Positions 54,630 to 62,805 of a stretch of DNA of 64,000 nucleotides are shown piece after piece. The number at the start of each line of letters is the position of its first letter. Positions within the stretch are counted from its first letter, which is position 1. Made by a program: the position numbers and the translations under genes. This stretch comes from an uncultured Aquimonas sp. (GTDB lineage: Bacteria; Pseudomonadota; Gammaproteobacteria; Xanthomonadales; Xanthomonadaceae). The DNA lies in NCBI RefSeq assembly GCF_937888285.1, contig NZ_CALART010000089.1, positions 33,522-97,521 of the forward strand, read 5' to 3'. The notes beneath the pieces are model-generated. The model was not told the DNA's origin. It worked only from the letters and a program-made list of their open reading frames with translations, and did not search any database.

Positions 54630-56006
54630 ATGAAAATTCTCATCCTGGGCGCGGGCCAGGTCGGCTCCTCGGTGGCAGCGGCACTGTCGACCGAGAACAA
54701 CGACATCACCGTGGTCGACACCGATCTCGCGCGCCTGCGCGAGCTGGCCGAACGCCTCGACATCCGCACGGTCGAGGGCCACGCCAGCCTGCCGCGCGTG
54801 CTGAGCCACGCCGGCGCCGAAGACGCCGACCTCGTGGTCGCGGTCACCAGCAGCGATGAAGTGAACCTGGTCGCCTGCCGGGTCTGCGACCTGCTGTTCC
54901 GCACGCCCACCCGCATCGCCCGCCTGCGCGAAAGCGACTACCTCGGCGCCGCCGAGTTCATCCGTCGCGACCGCTCCTCGGTGGATGTGGCGATCAGCCC
55001 GGAGGCGCAGGTCTACCACCACGTGCAGCGCCTGATCGAGTTTCCCGGCGCACTGCAGGTGCTGGACTTCGCCGATGGCCGCGCCCAGCTGGTGGCCGTG
55101 CGCGCGGTGCAGCAGGGCAAGCTGGTCGGGCACGAGATCCGCGAGCTGCGCGACCACCTGCCGCCCGGCGTGGATGCGCGCGTCGCCGCGATTTTCCGCC
55201 AGGGCAAGCCGATCGTGCCGACCGCGGCGACGGTCATCCACGTTGACGACGAAGTGTTCTTCCTCGCCGACCGCAAGAACATCACCACCGTGATGAGCGA
55301 GCTGCGACGCGTCGACCGCCCGGCCAAGCGCGTGTTCATCGCCGGCGGCGGCAACATCGGCCGCAACCTCGCCAAGGCACTCGAAGGCCGCTTCAGCGTG
55401 AAGGTGCTGGAGCGCTCCAAGGAGCGCGCCAAGAAGATCGCCGAAGACCTCGTTAACTCGATCGTGCTGGTCGGCGACTGCGCCGACGAGGACCTGCTGC
55501 GCGAGGAGAACATCGACCAGACCGACGTCTACTGCGCGCTGACCAACGACGATGAAGCCAACATCCTGTCGGCCATGCTGGCCAAGCGCATGGGTTGCCA
55601 GCGGGTGATGTCGCTGATCAACCGTCCGGCCTACGCCGACCTGGTCGAGGGCAGCAGCATCGACATCGCCATCAGTCCGCAGCAGATCACGCTCGGCGCG
55701 CTGCTGGCGCATGTGCGCGAAGGCGCGCCGGCGCGGGTGCACAGCCTGCGTCGCGGCGCCGCCGAAGCGATCGAAGTCGTCGCCCGCGGCGACGCCCGCA
55801 GCTCGCGCATCATCGGTCGCGCGATCGAAGAGCTGAAGCTGCCGGAGTCGGCGACCATCGGCGGCATCGTCCGCGGCGACAAGCTGATCATCGCCCACCA
55901 TGACGTGGTCATCGAAGCGGAGGATCACCTGATCGTGTTCCTCACCGACAAGAACCGCCTGCCCGAGCTGACCGCCCTGTTCCACGCCGGAGCCACCTGG
56001 CTGTGA
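54630..56006 (+). CDS. trkA: Trk system potassium transporter gating subunit TrkA
   Basis: A 458-residue peripheral protein with two tandem RCK modules. The first Rossmann fold starts MKILILGAGQVGSSVAAAL and the second has VFIAGGGNIGRNLAKALEG; both are NAD(H)-binding GxGxxG folds, each followed by a TrkA-C domain (about 140-220 and 370-455). It gates TrkH in response to nucleotides. The stop overlaps the GTG start of the second trkH. Confidence 0.96.
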   Translation: MKILILGAGQVGSSVAAALSTENNDITVVDTDLARLRELAERLDIRTVEGHASLPRVLSHAGAEDADLVVAVTSSDEVNLVACRVCDLLFRTPTRIARLRESDYLGAAEFIRRDRSSVDVAISPEAQVYHHVQRLIEFPGALQVLDFADGRAQLVAVRAVQQGKLVGHEIRELRDHLPPGVDARVAAIFRQGKPIVPTAATVIHVDDEVFFLADRKNITTVMSELRRVDRPAKRVFIAGGGNIGRNLAKALEGRFSVKVLERSKERAKKIAEDLVNSIVLVGDCADEDLLREENIDQTDVYCALTNDDEANILSAMLAKRMGCQRVMSLINRPAYADLVEGSSIDIAISPQQITLGALLAHVREGAPARVHSLRRGAAEAIEVVARGDARSSRIIGRAIEELKLPESATIGGIVRGDKLIIAHHDVVIEAEDHLIVFLTDKNRLPELTALFHAGATWL

Positions 56007-57463
56007 GTGCAAGCCGGCGCGTCTTCGCGATCCAGCGCGTGCTGGGCATCATCGTCGCGGTGTCCTCGCTGTCGAAGCTGCCGCCGGCCGCGCTCGGCTT
56101 CGCCTGGGGCGATGGCACCGGCCATGTGTTCCTGTCGAGCTTCGCCCTGTCCGCGGTGATCGGCCTGGCCCTGTGGCTGCCGGTGCGCAACATCAACTAC
56201 CAGCTGCGCCTGCGCGACGGCTTCCTGATCGTCACCCTGACCTGGCTGCTGGCGAGCTTCGTTTCCGCCCTGCCCTTCATGTACGCGCCGCCCTACCTGA
56301 GCTTCACCGCGGCCATGTTCGAAGCGACCAGCGGGCTCACCACCACCGGCGCCACGGTCATCGTCGGCCTCGACGAGCTGCCGCGTTCGGTGCTGTTCTA
56401 TCGCCAGCTGCTGCAGTTCGTCGGCGGCATGGGCATCGTGATCCTCTCGGTGGCGATCCTGCCGATGCTGAAGATCGGTGGCACCCAGCTGTTCCGCGCC
56501 GAAAGCGCGGGCCTGACCCGCGACACCAAGCTGACCCCGCGCATCGCCGAAACCGCCAAGGCGCTGTGGGCGGTCTACATCGGCCTGACCGTGCTCTGCG
56601 CGGCGGCCTACTGGGTCGGCGGCATGACGCTGTTCGACGCGGTCTGCCACGCCATGGCGACGATCTCGACCGCCGGCTTCTCCACCCATGACGCCGGCTT
56701 CGGCTACTGGGACAGCGCCCTGCTCGACTGGATGGCGGTGTTCTTCATGGCGATCGGCGGCATGAACTTCGGCCTGCATTTCATCGCCTGGCGGCGGGCC
56801 ACCATGGCGCCTTACTACGCCGACTCCGAGCTCAAGAACTACCTGCGCATCATCCTCGGCGCCAGCCTGATCGTGGCCGCCGCGCTGTGGTTCGGCGGCA
56901 GCTTCACCTCCGCCGGCGAGTCGCTCCGCCACGCCACCTTCCAGGTGGTTTCGAACCTCACCACCACCGGCTTCGCCACGGTCGGCTTCAGCGAGTGGGC
57001 CAGCATCTCGCCCCTGCTGCTGGTCGGCCTCGCCTTCATCGGCGGCTGCGCCGGCTCGACCGCCTCGGGCATCAAGGTGGCGCGCGTGATCATGGTGCTG
57101 CGCCAGGGCTTCCGCGAGGTCAAGCAGCTGGTCCACCCCAAGGGCAAGTTCCTGGTCAAGATGGGCGGCCGGCCAGTCTCGGAAAGCGTGGTGCTGTCGG
57201 TCAGCGGCTTTCTCGCGATCTACATGTTCGTGTTCGTGATGCTGACGCTGGCGATGAACCTGAGCGGCCTCGACATCCTGTCCAGCTTCGGCGCCGCCGT
57301 GGCCACGCTGACCAACCTGGGCCCCGGCCTGGGCGATGTCGCCTACAACTTCGCCGAGGTCAACAGCGGCGCCGTCTGGCTCGGCACCTTCGCGATGATC
57401 ATGGGGCGTCTGGAGGTGTTCTCGGTGCTGGTGCTGCTGACGCCGGGGTTCTGGCGGGAGTAG
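56003..57463 (+). CDS. trkH: Potassium uptake membrane protein TrkH (second copy)
   Basis: A 486-residue paralogue of the gene at 53074, alignable end to end and clearly more than half identical by eye (LSKLPPA, WLPVR, LRDGFL, LPFMYAPP, GGMGIVILSVAILPMLKIGG are shared). Filter loops are GLTTTGATV, ISTAGFST, LTTTGFAT and TNLGPGLGD. The GTG start overlaps the trkA stop (GTGA), so it is co-translated with trkA. Confidence 0.93.
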   Translation: MSASRRVFAIQRVLGIIVAVSSLSKLPPAALGFAWGDGTGHVFLSSFALSAVIGLALWLPVRNINYQLRLRDGFLIVTLTWLLASFVSALPFMYAPPYLSFTAAMFEATSGLTTTGATVIVGLDELPRSVLFYRQLLQFVGGMGIVILSVAILPMLKIGGTQLFRAESAGLTRDTKLTPRIAETAKALWAVYIGLTVLCAAAYWVGGMTLFDAVCHAMATISTAGFSTHDAGFGYWDSALLDWMAVFFMAIGGMNFGLHFIAWRRATMAPYYADSELKNYLRIILGASLIVAAALWFGGSFTSAGESLRHATFQVVSNLTTTGFATVGFSEWASISPLLLVGLAFIGGCAGSTASGIKVARVIMVLRQGFREVKQLVHPKGKFLVKMGGRPVSESVVLSVSGFLAIYMFVFVMLTLAMNLSGLDILSSFGAAVATLTNLGPGLGDVAYNFAEVNSGAVWLGTFAMIMGRLEVFSVLVLLTPGFWRE

Positions 57464-57474
57464 CTCGCGCGGCG

Positions 57475-57505
57475 TTCATGCTTGTTTTTCAAAAACACGC
57501 ATGAA
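57475..57505. promoter_or_regulatory. 31-bp AT-rich palindrome between trkH and fic
   Basis: A near-perfect inverted repeat centred on C57490: 7-bp outer arms TTCATGC/GCATGAA and inner arms TGTTTTT/AAAAACA, with one mismatched pair (57482/57498). It lies 11 bp after the trkH stop and 46 bp before the fic start. It could be the trkH terminator or an operator for fic. Confidence 0.55.
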
Positions 57506-57551
57506 ATAGTGACTGCCCGCGTAAACCTCTGAAGCAGCGGAGGTAATCAAG

Positions 57552-58919
57552 GTGCAGCTGCCGGTAGATCCGCCCAGAATCGAGCCAGTTCTCACGGCTA
57601 CACTTGCGCAGGACCCCGAGCTCGCGAGTCGTCTGCTCAGCCAGTCGATCGACGTCGACGCCCAAGGCCGCTATCTGCACTGGGACAAGCTGCGCCATCT
57701 GCAGCCGCCTGAAGGGCTGAGCCACGAGCAGTGGTGGCTGGGCATCAAGCTGGCCCGCCGCAAGAGTTTTCGGCCCTTACCCCTGCTCGACAAGCGCGGC
57801 CGGCCCTTCCAGTACGGTCTGCCCGGCGAGGTGCAGCGGGAGTTGCATTGGCTGGACCGCCATGCCGCCGGCTCGATCCAGGCTGAGCCCGCGATCGCCA
57901 ACAGCGAACAGCAGAAGACCTTTCTGATCCGTAGCCTGATCGAGGAGTCGATCAGTTCAAGCCAGCTCGAAGGCGCTTCAACCACGCAGAACGTTGCGCG
58001 CGAGATGATCCGCTCCGGACGCGAGCCGCGCGACCGGAGCGAGCGGATGATTGCCAACAACTACGCGGCCATGCAGTTCATCCGTGAGCATCGGCACGAT
58101 CCGCTCACCCCCTCGATGGTGTGTGAGCTGCAGCGCATGCTTACGCGGGGCACGCTTGACGATGAGGACCACGCGGGTCGCCTGCGTCGCCCGGACGAGC
58201 ACTTCGAGGTCGTCGACAACCTGAGCCATGTCGTGCTGCATACGCCGCCCCCGGCAGAGCAATTGCCCGAACGCCTACAACGTCTGTGCGACTTTGCCAA
58301 CGCCGACTCAACGGAAGCGGATGCCCAGGGCGGATTTCTGCATCCGGTGGTCAAGGCCGTCGCGCTGCATTTCATGCTCGGATACGACCATCCTTTTTGC
58401 GATGGCAATGGCCGTACGGCGCGCGCACTGTTCTATTGGGCGATGGCCCGCGAGGGCTACTGGCTGACCGAGTTCATCTCGATCTCGAAGATCATCAAAC
58501 AGGCCCCCGCCCAGTACGGCCGCGCCTATCTTCACACCGAGACAGACGACAACGATCTGAGCTACTTCCTGATCCATCAGCTGGACGTGGTGCGCAAGGC
58601 GGTGGACGCGCTGCATGGCTACCTGCGCGAGAAGGTCCGCGACATCGGCGAAGCCGAGCAGATGCTGACGCGCAATCCGCGCCTCGCCGGCAAACTCAAC
58701 TTCCGCCAGATCGCCCTGCTGCGACATGCCTTGAAGCACCCGCGCTTCGCCTACGTCATCGAGGAGCACCAGCGCTCGCACGGCGTGTCCTACGACATTG
58801 CGCGCAAGGATCTGCTGGCCATGGCCGACACACTTCGCCTGCTGAACAAGACGCGTGAGGGGAAGCGCTACCTGTTCGTGGTGCCAGTCGATCTGGAACA
58901 GCGCCTCAAGCGTCGCTGA
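57552..58919 (+). CDS. Fic family protein with N-terminal inhibitory helix
   Basis: A 455-residue Fic-domain protein, expected to transfer AMP (or another phosphate-containing moiety) to hydroxyl side chains of a target. The catalytic motif is HPFCDGNGRTAR (280-291). An inhibitory helix motif SSSQLEG (S136 to E140-G141) marks it as a class II, self-inhibited enzyme. A DUF4172-like N-terminal region (about 1-100) and a winged-helix-like C-terminus (about 375-450) flank the Fic core. The start is GTG with GGAGG 8 nt upstream. Single-gene class II Fic proteins are common accessory genes. Confidence 0.88.
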   Translation: MQLPVDPPRIEPVLTATLAQDPELASRLLSQSIDVDAQGRYLHWDKLRHLQPPEGLSHEQWWLGIKLARRKSFRPLPLLDKRGRPFQYGLPGEVQRELHWLDRHAAGSIQAEPAIANSEQQKTFLIRSLIEESISSSQLEGASTTQNVAREMIRSGREPRDRSERMIANNYAAMQFIREHRHDPLTPSMVCELQRMLTRGTLDDEDHAGRLRRPDEHFEVVDNLSHVVLHTPPPAEQLPERLQRLCDFANADSTEADAQGGFLHPVVKAVALHFMLGYDHPFCDGNGRTARALFYWAMAREGYWLTEFISISKIIKQAPAQYGRAYLHTETDDNDLSYFLIHQLDVVRKAVDALHGYLREKVRDIGEAEQMLTRNPRLAGKLNFRQIALLRHALKHPRFAYVIEEHQRSHGVSYDIARKDLLAMADTLRLLNKTREGKRYLFVVPVDLEQRLKRR

Positions 58920-58991
58920 ACCTCTACTGCTGGCGAGGTTCCGTCAGCACCGCGCGTCGAACCAAGGCCAAGCGGTGCGACACACAGCGGC

Positions 58992-60665
58992 TCACCACTG
59001 CAGCCGCCGCCGCGCGATGCGCCGACTGAGCTCGGCGAACAAGGCGCGGGCCTCGGCCTCTGGCAGGTAGCGCAGCTCCAGCTGGTGGGTGAAAGGGCTG
59101 CTGCCGGCGGTGTCGGCATACAGCGTGGCCATGCCGTGGTAACGATCGAAGGGCGACTGCGACAGTCGCAGGCCCTGCAGGCGATGTACTTCGGCGAAGG
59201 ACACGTGGCGGTCGAGCCAGCCGCTGCGCCAGGCCAGCACGTGGTCGCTCAGCACCCAGCCGCAGCGCTTGGCGAGCCCACGCGCCCGCAGCACCGCCAG
59301 CGGCAGCAGCAGTACCGGCAGCAGCAGGGCCCAGGCCCCGAAGCGCAGGGTCGCCAGCGCGGTCAGGCCGCCGATCAACAGCAGTGAGGGGAACAGCACG
59401 CGGCGCCAGGCGCGCGGGTGTAGGGGCTGCCAGGTCCAGCGGCCCCAGTCGATGGCGGGCAGCCAGCGCTCGATCAGTGCATCGATCTGCACGGGCGGCG
59501 CGATTGGAATCACATCCGAGAGCGCCTGCTGTTCGTTGACGGCCTGCAGCGCTGCGGTTTCGACGCGCACGCTGCGGCGGTCGAAGAAGCGGTGCAGCAG
59601 GCTGTCGTACACGGTCCAGCGCTGGATCTTGGCCAGCGGCGCGCGCATGCGCAGGCGGGTCAGCAGGCCCTGCTCGACGCCCAGGCTGCCGGCGTTCTCG
59701 ACGAGCCGGAAGCCGTGGAACTGCAGCACCACCAGCAGCACCGCCACCGCGCGTGCCACGGCCAGAAACGCCAACAGCAGAACGAAACCGAGCAGCAGCC
59801 ACTGCGCCCAGCCCAGACCGAGCTGGCCGGCGTACTCGACGCCGGCCTCGGCGGTGTTGGCGATCGTGCGGCCGAAGCCATCGCCACCGAACTGGGCAAA
59901 GGCGCCGAAGCCGACGGCGCCCAGCACCAGACCGCGGTTCGAGGTGAGCCCCAGCTTGACCAGCTCGACCGTGTCGAGCTGCAGCAGCACGTCATCCGCA
60001 CGCGCGACCGGCACCGCGTCGAAGGCGTTCGCTGCGGACGCGCCTGCCGCGGGCAGCGGCTGCGCTTCGGCGGCGGCCTGCACCACCGCTTCCAGCGCCG
60101 CGGCATCGGCCAGCGACAGCACCTGCATCTGCGCCTCGGGCGTGCCGCCGCCGACCGCCGACTCCAGCCGCACCTCGGCCACGCCCAGCAGGCGATGCAG
60201 CAGGCCCTGCTTCAGCGCCACGTTCTGGATGCGGGTGAGCGGGATCTGCCGCAGGTTGCGATTCAGCAGGCCCGAACGCACCACCAGCACGCCGCGCTCG
60301 ATGCGGAAGCGGTAAGTGAAGTAGCGCGCCACTGCGCCCAGCGTGAGCAGCAGGCCGGCCGCCAGGCCCAGCGCCTGGAACCACAGCTCGTCCTCGTCGG
60401 CGCGCTGGCCGAACACCACAAAGGCGATCAGCGGCAGGGCGAACTGGCGCAGGCTGCCGAGCAGCACGAACAGCCAGGACAGCGGATGCAGGCGGCGGTC
60501 ATGCTCGGCGCGCAGGCGCGCGACTGCCGCCTCGCCGGCTTCGCCCAGCACCGCGCCAGACTCGCCCGCGGTGGGCAGTTGCGCCGGCAGCGGCGGCGGC
60601 TGCACGCGCCTCGGCGCGTCGGGCTGAAGGCGTTCGGCGGGCGGGCCGGGCTCAGACGGCGTCAT
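58992..60665 (-). CDS. Bacterial PH-domain (bPH2) membrane protein, YdbT-like
   Basis: A 557-residue membrane protein with several paired transmembrane segments and three bPH2 regions: after the first pair (YFTYRFRIERGVLVVRSGLLNRN), around residue 320 (FRLVENAGSLGVEQGLLTR) and near the C-terminus (GWVLSDHVLAWRSGWLDRHVSF). Each carries the YxhxxxxhxhxxG-type pattern. It overlaps its partner by 14 nt. The pair corresponds to YdbT/YdbS-type proteins, linked in Bacillus to envelope stress; the role here is unknown. Confidence 0.83.
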   Translation of the reverse strand: MTPSEPGPPAERLQPDAPRRVQPPPLPAQLPTAGESGAVLGEAGEAAVARLRAEHDRRLHPLSWLFVLLGSLRQFALPLIAFVVFGQRADEDELWFQALGLAAGLLLTLGAVARYFTYRFRIERGVLVVRSGLLNRNLRQIPLTRIQNVALKQGLLHRLLGVAEVRLESAVGGGTPEAQMQVLSLADAAALEAVVQAAAEAQPLPAAGASAANAFDAVPVARADDVLLQLDTVELVKLGLTSNRGLVLGAVGFGAFAQFGGDGFGRTIANTAEAGVEYAGQLGLGWAQWLLLGFVLLLAFLAVARAVAVLLVVLQFHGFRLVENAGSLGVEQGLLTRLRMRAPLAKIQRWTVYDSLLHRFFDRRSVRVETAALQAVNEQQALSDVIPIAPPVQIDALIERWLPAIDWGRWTWQPLHPRAWRRVLFPSLLLIGGLTALATLRFGAWALLLPVLLLPLAVLRARGLAKRCGWVLSDHVLAWRSGWLDRHVSFAEVHRLQGLRLSQSPFDRYHGMATLYADTAGSSPFTHQLELRYLPEAEARALFAELSRRIARRRLQW

Positions 60666-61158
60666 CGTCCTCTCCCAGCAGATCGTTGCGCAGGCGGCGC
60701 GCTTCGTCCTCACTCAGGCCACCGAGACTGACGGCCGCCAGCCGCGTGCCGGCGGTGTGCACGCGCAGTTCGGCCAGGCCCAGCCAGCGGTCGATCGGCC
60801 CTCGATTGAGATCGGTGTGCTGCACGCGCGAGCGCGGCACCCGGGTTTCGCTCTGCCAGATCACGCCGCGCTGGATCAGCAGGCCTTCGGCATCGAGCGC
60901 ATAGCGCGTGCGCCGGTAGCTGGCGCGGGCGAACAGGAAGGCGGCGAGCTGCAGGGCGAGGAACACCGCTGCCAGGACGCCCAGCAGACGCAGACCCTCG
61001 AAATCGTTGGCGCCGGAGATCAGACCGATCGGCAGCAGCGGCACCAGCGCCGCGATCGCCCAGCCCAGATGGAAACCCCAGCGCGCCTGCGGCGCCAGCG
61101 GCTTCAGCGCGACCGCTTCGCTCGCAGCGGAACTCTCAACGGATTCGGACATGGACAT
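60652..61158 (-). CDS. Bacterial PH-domain (bPH2) membrane protein, YdbS-like
   Basis: A 168-residue protein with two transmembrane segments (about residues 28-48 and 56-77) and one bPH2 domain (RRTRYALDAEGLLIQRGVIW, then RVPRSRVQHTDLNRGPIDRW). It is the first gene of the two-gene bPH2 operon. The cellular role is unknown. Confidence 0.83.
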   Translation of the reverse strand: MSMSESVESSAASEAVALKPLAPQARWGFHLGWAIAALVPLLPIGLISGANDFEGLRLLGVLAAVFLALQLAAFLFARASYRRTRYALDAEGLLIQRGVIWQSETRVPRSRVQHTDLNRGPIDRWLGLAELRVHTAGTRLAAVSLGGLSEDEARRLRNDLLGEDDDAV

Positions 61159-61222
61159 CGCACCTCAATGAATGCGCGCGCTGCGATGCTGCCGGCGCCG
61201 CAGTTGTGACCGCGTGCAGCGC

Positions 61223-62164
61223 CTACCACTCGCGCTCGACGGCGCCGGCGTGGTCGTAGACGCTGCGCCGCGCGTGCGGCTGCATGCTGAAGCGTTTATA
61301 GCCCCACTGGTACTGCGGGAGCGCACGGCGCACGCAGGCTTCGACGCCGCGGTTCAGCGCCTGCAGCGCTGCGCGGTCGCTGCCGGCCATGCCCTCGGGC
61401 GCGGGCAGGAACACCATGCGGAATCCGCGGGCCCCGGGCAGGCGTTCGGCATAGGCGAACAGGACGGCCGCTTCGGTGCGTTCCAGCAGCCGCGAGACCA
61501 GGGTCATGGTCAAGGCAGGCACGCCGAAGAACAGGGCGTGTTCGCCCTCGCCCTGCTTGGGCTGCTGGTCGGGCAGGATCCCCAGCACGCCGCCGGCCTT
61601 GAGATCGCGGAACAGCTGACGCACGCCGGCGGCCTCGGCGCGCACCTGGCTGACCCCGGGATGCTGGCGCACCCGCCGCAGCAGCAGCTCGGTGAAGCCC
61701 TGGCGCGCCGGCCGGTAGACGATCGAGACCGGCGTGTTCGCCGCGAGGTACTGGTTCAGCAGCTCCCAGTTGCCGAGGTGCGGCGCGCAGACGATCAGGC
61801 CGCGCCCTTTGGACAGCGCCGCGCGGAACAGATCCTCGCCGGCCAGCTCGCGGACCAGGCCCAGATTCTCGGCCTGCGGCCGCGTCCACAGCCGACAGGT
61901 TTCGGTGAGCGTGCGGCCGGCATCGCGCATGACCTCGACCAGCAGCGCTTCGCGGGCATCGGCGTCGAGCTCGGGCAGGCAGAGCTCAAGATTGCGGCGG
62001 GCGATCCGGGTCTCGCGGTTGTTGAAACGCCGGGCGAGGTCGCCGAGCACCGCGCCAATCGCATGCAGCGCGCGCAGCGGCAGGCGGCCGATGATCCGCA
62101 TCAGGGCGTGCAGCAGGGCGGCGAGCGCGCGATCGCGGCCGCGCGGTTCGGGGGCGCTGGACAT
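61223..62164 (-). CDS. LpxL/LpxM-type lysophospholipid acyltransferase
   Basis: A 313-residue membrane-associated acyltransferase of the HtrB/LpxL family, which adds secondary acyl chains to lipid A. The catalytic HX4D/E motif is CAPHLGNWELLN; SIVYRPARQG, LPDQQPKQGEG and the C-terminal QYQWGYKRF are also conserved. There is an N-terminal hydrophobic region. Which secondary chain it adds is not decidable. It is divergent from dtd, 57 bp apart. Confidence 0.9.
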   Translation of the reverse strand: MSSAPEPRGRDRALAALLHALMRIIGRLPLRALHAIGAVLGDLARRFNNRETRIARRNLELCLPELDADAREALLVEVMRDAGRTLTETCRLWTRPQAENLGLVRELAGEDLFRAALSKGRGLIVCAPHLGNWELLNQYLAANTPVSIVYRPARQGFTELLLRRVRQHPGVSQVRAEAAGVRQLFRDLKAGGVLGILPDQQPKQGEGEHALFFGVPALTMTLVSRLLERTEAAVLFAYAERLPGARGFRMVFLPAPEGMAGSDRAALQALNRGVEACVRRALPQYQWGYKRFSMQPHARRSVYDHAGAVEREW

Positions 62165-62221
62165 GCGCGGAGTTTAGCCCGGATAGTCCGCCGCCCCTGC
62201 CCGCCGCGAAGCCCACTCCGC

Positions 62222-62659
62222 ATGATCGCCCTGATCCAGCGCGTCACCGAAGCGCGCGTCGATGTCGACGACCGCTGCACCGGCCGCATCGAGGCCGGCC
62301 TGCTGGCCCTGATCGGCGTGCAGCCTGATGACGGCGCGCCGCAGGTCGAGCGCCTGCTGCAGAAGCTGCTCGGCTACCGCGTGTTCAGCGACAGCGAAGG
62401 GCGCATGAACCTGGCGCTGAAAGACACAGGCGGCGGCCTGCTGCTGGTGCCGCAGTTCACGCTGGCCGCCGATACCGGCAGCGGCCTGCGCCCCAGCTTC
62501 AGCACGGCCGCGCCGCCGGCGCTCGGCCGCCAGCGTTTCGACGAGTTGCTGGCGCTGGCGCGGGCCCGACATCCAAGGGTTGAAGCCGGCGAGTTCGGCG
62601 CCCATATGAGGGTGTCGCTGGTGAACGACGGGCCGGTGACGTTCTGGCTGGAAACCTGA
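62222..62659 (+). CDS. dtd: D-aminoacyl-tRNA deacylase
   Basis: A 145-residue enzyme that hydrolyses D-aminoacyl-tRNAs (and glycyl-tRNA-Ala), protecting translation. It begins MIALIQRVTEARVDVDD, shows the catalytic-region VPQFTLAADTGSGLRPSFS and the cis Gly-Pro motif near the C-terminus (VNDGPVTFWLET). Length fits the family exactly. Confidence 0.96.
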   Translation: MIALIQRVTEARVDVDDRCTGRIEAGLLALIGVQPDDGAPQVERLLQKLLGYRVFSDSEGRMNLALKDTGGGLLLVPQFTLAADTGSGLRPSFSTAAPPALGRQRFDELLALARARHPRVEAGEFGAHMRVSLVNDGPVTFWLET

Positions 62660-62760
62660 CGGCAGGGCTCTTGCATGCCGGCTCGCCCCGCGGGCCTGAA
62701 CCCCAGCCCAGCAAAAAACGCTTTGCATTCATAAACATGGCAGCGAGGCCCTCGGCCGCG

Positions 62761-62766
62761 TATACT
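62761..62766 (+). promoter_or_regulatory. Candidate -10 box of rpoD
   Basis: TATACT 40 nt upstream of the rpoD start; no convincing -35 at 16-18 nt (TGGCAG at 62738). The region before it (62711-62740) is unusually AT-rich. Confidence 0.35.
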
Positions 62767-62805
62767 GCCGCGTTCACTTCCACCCGCATCCAACCCGGGC
62801 GCCGC

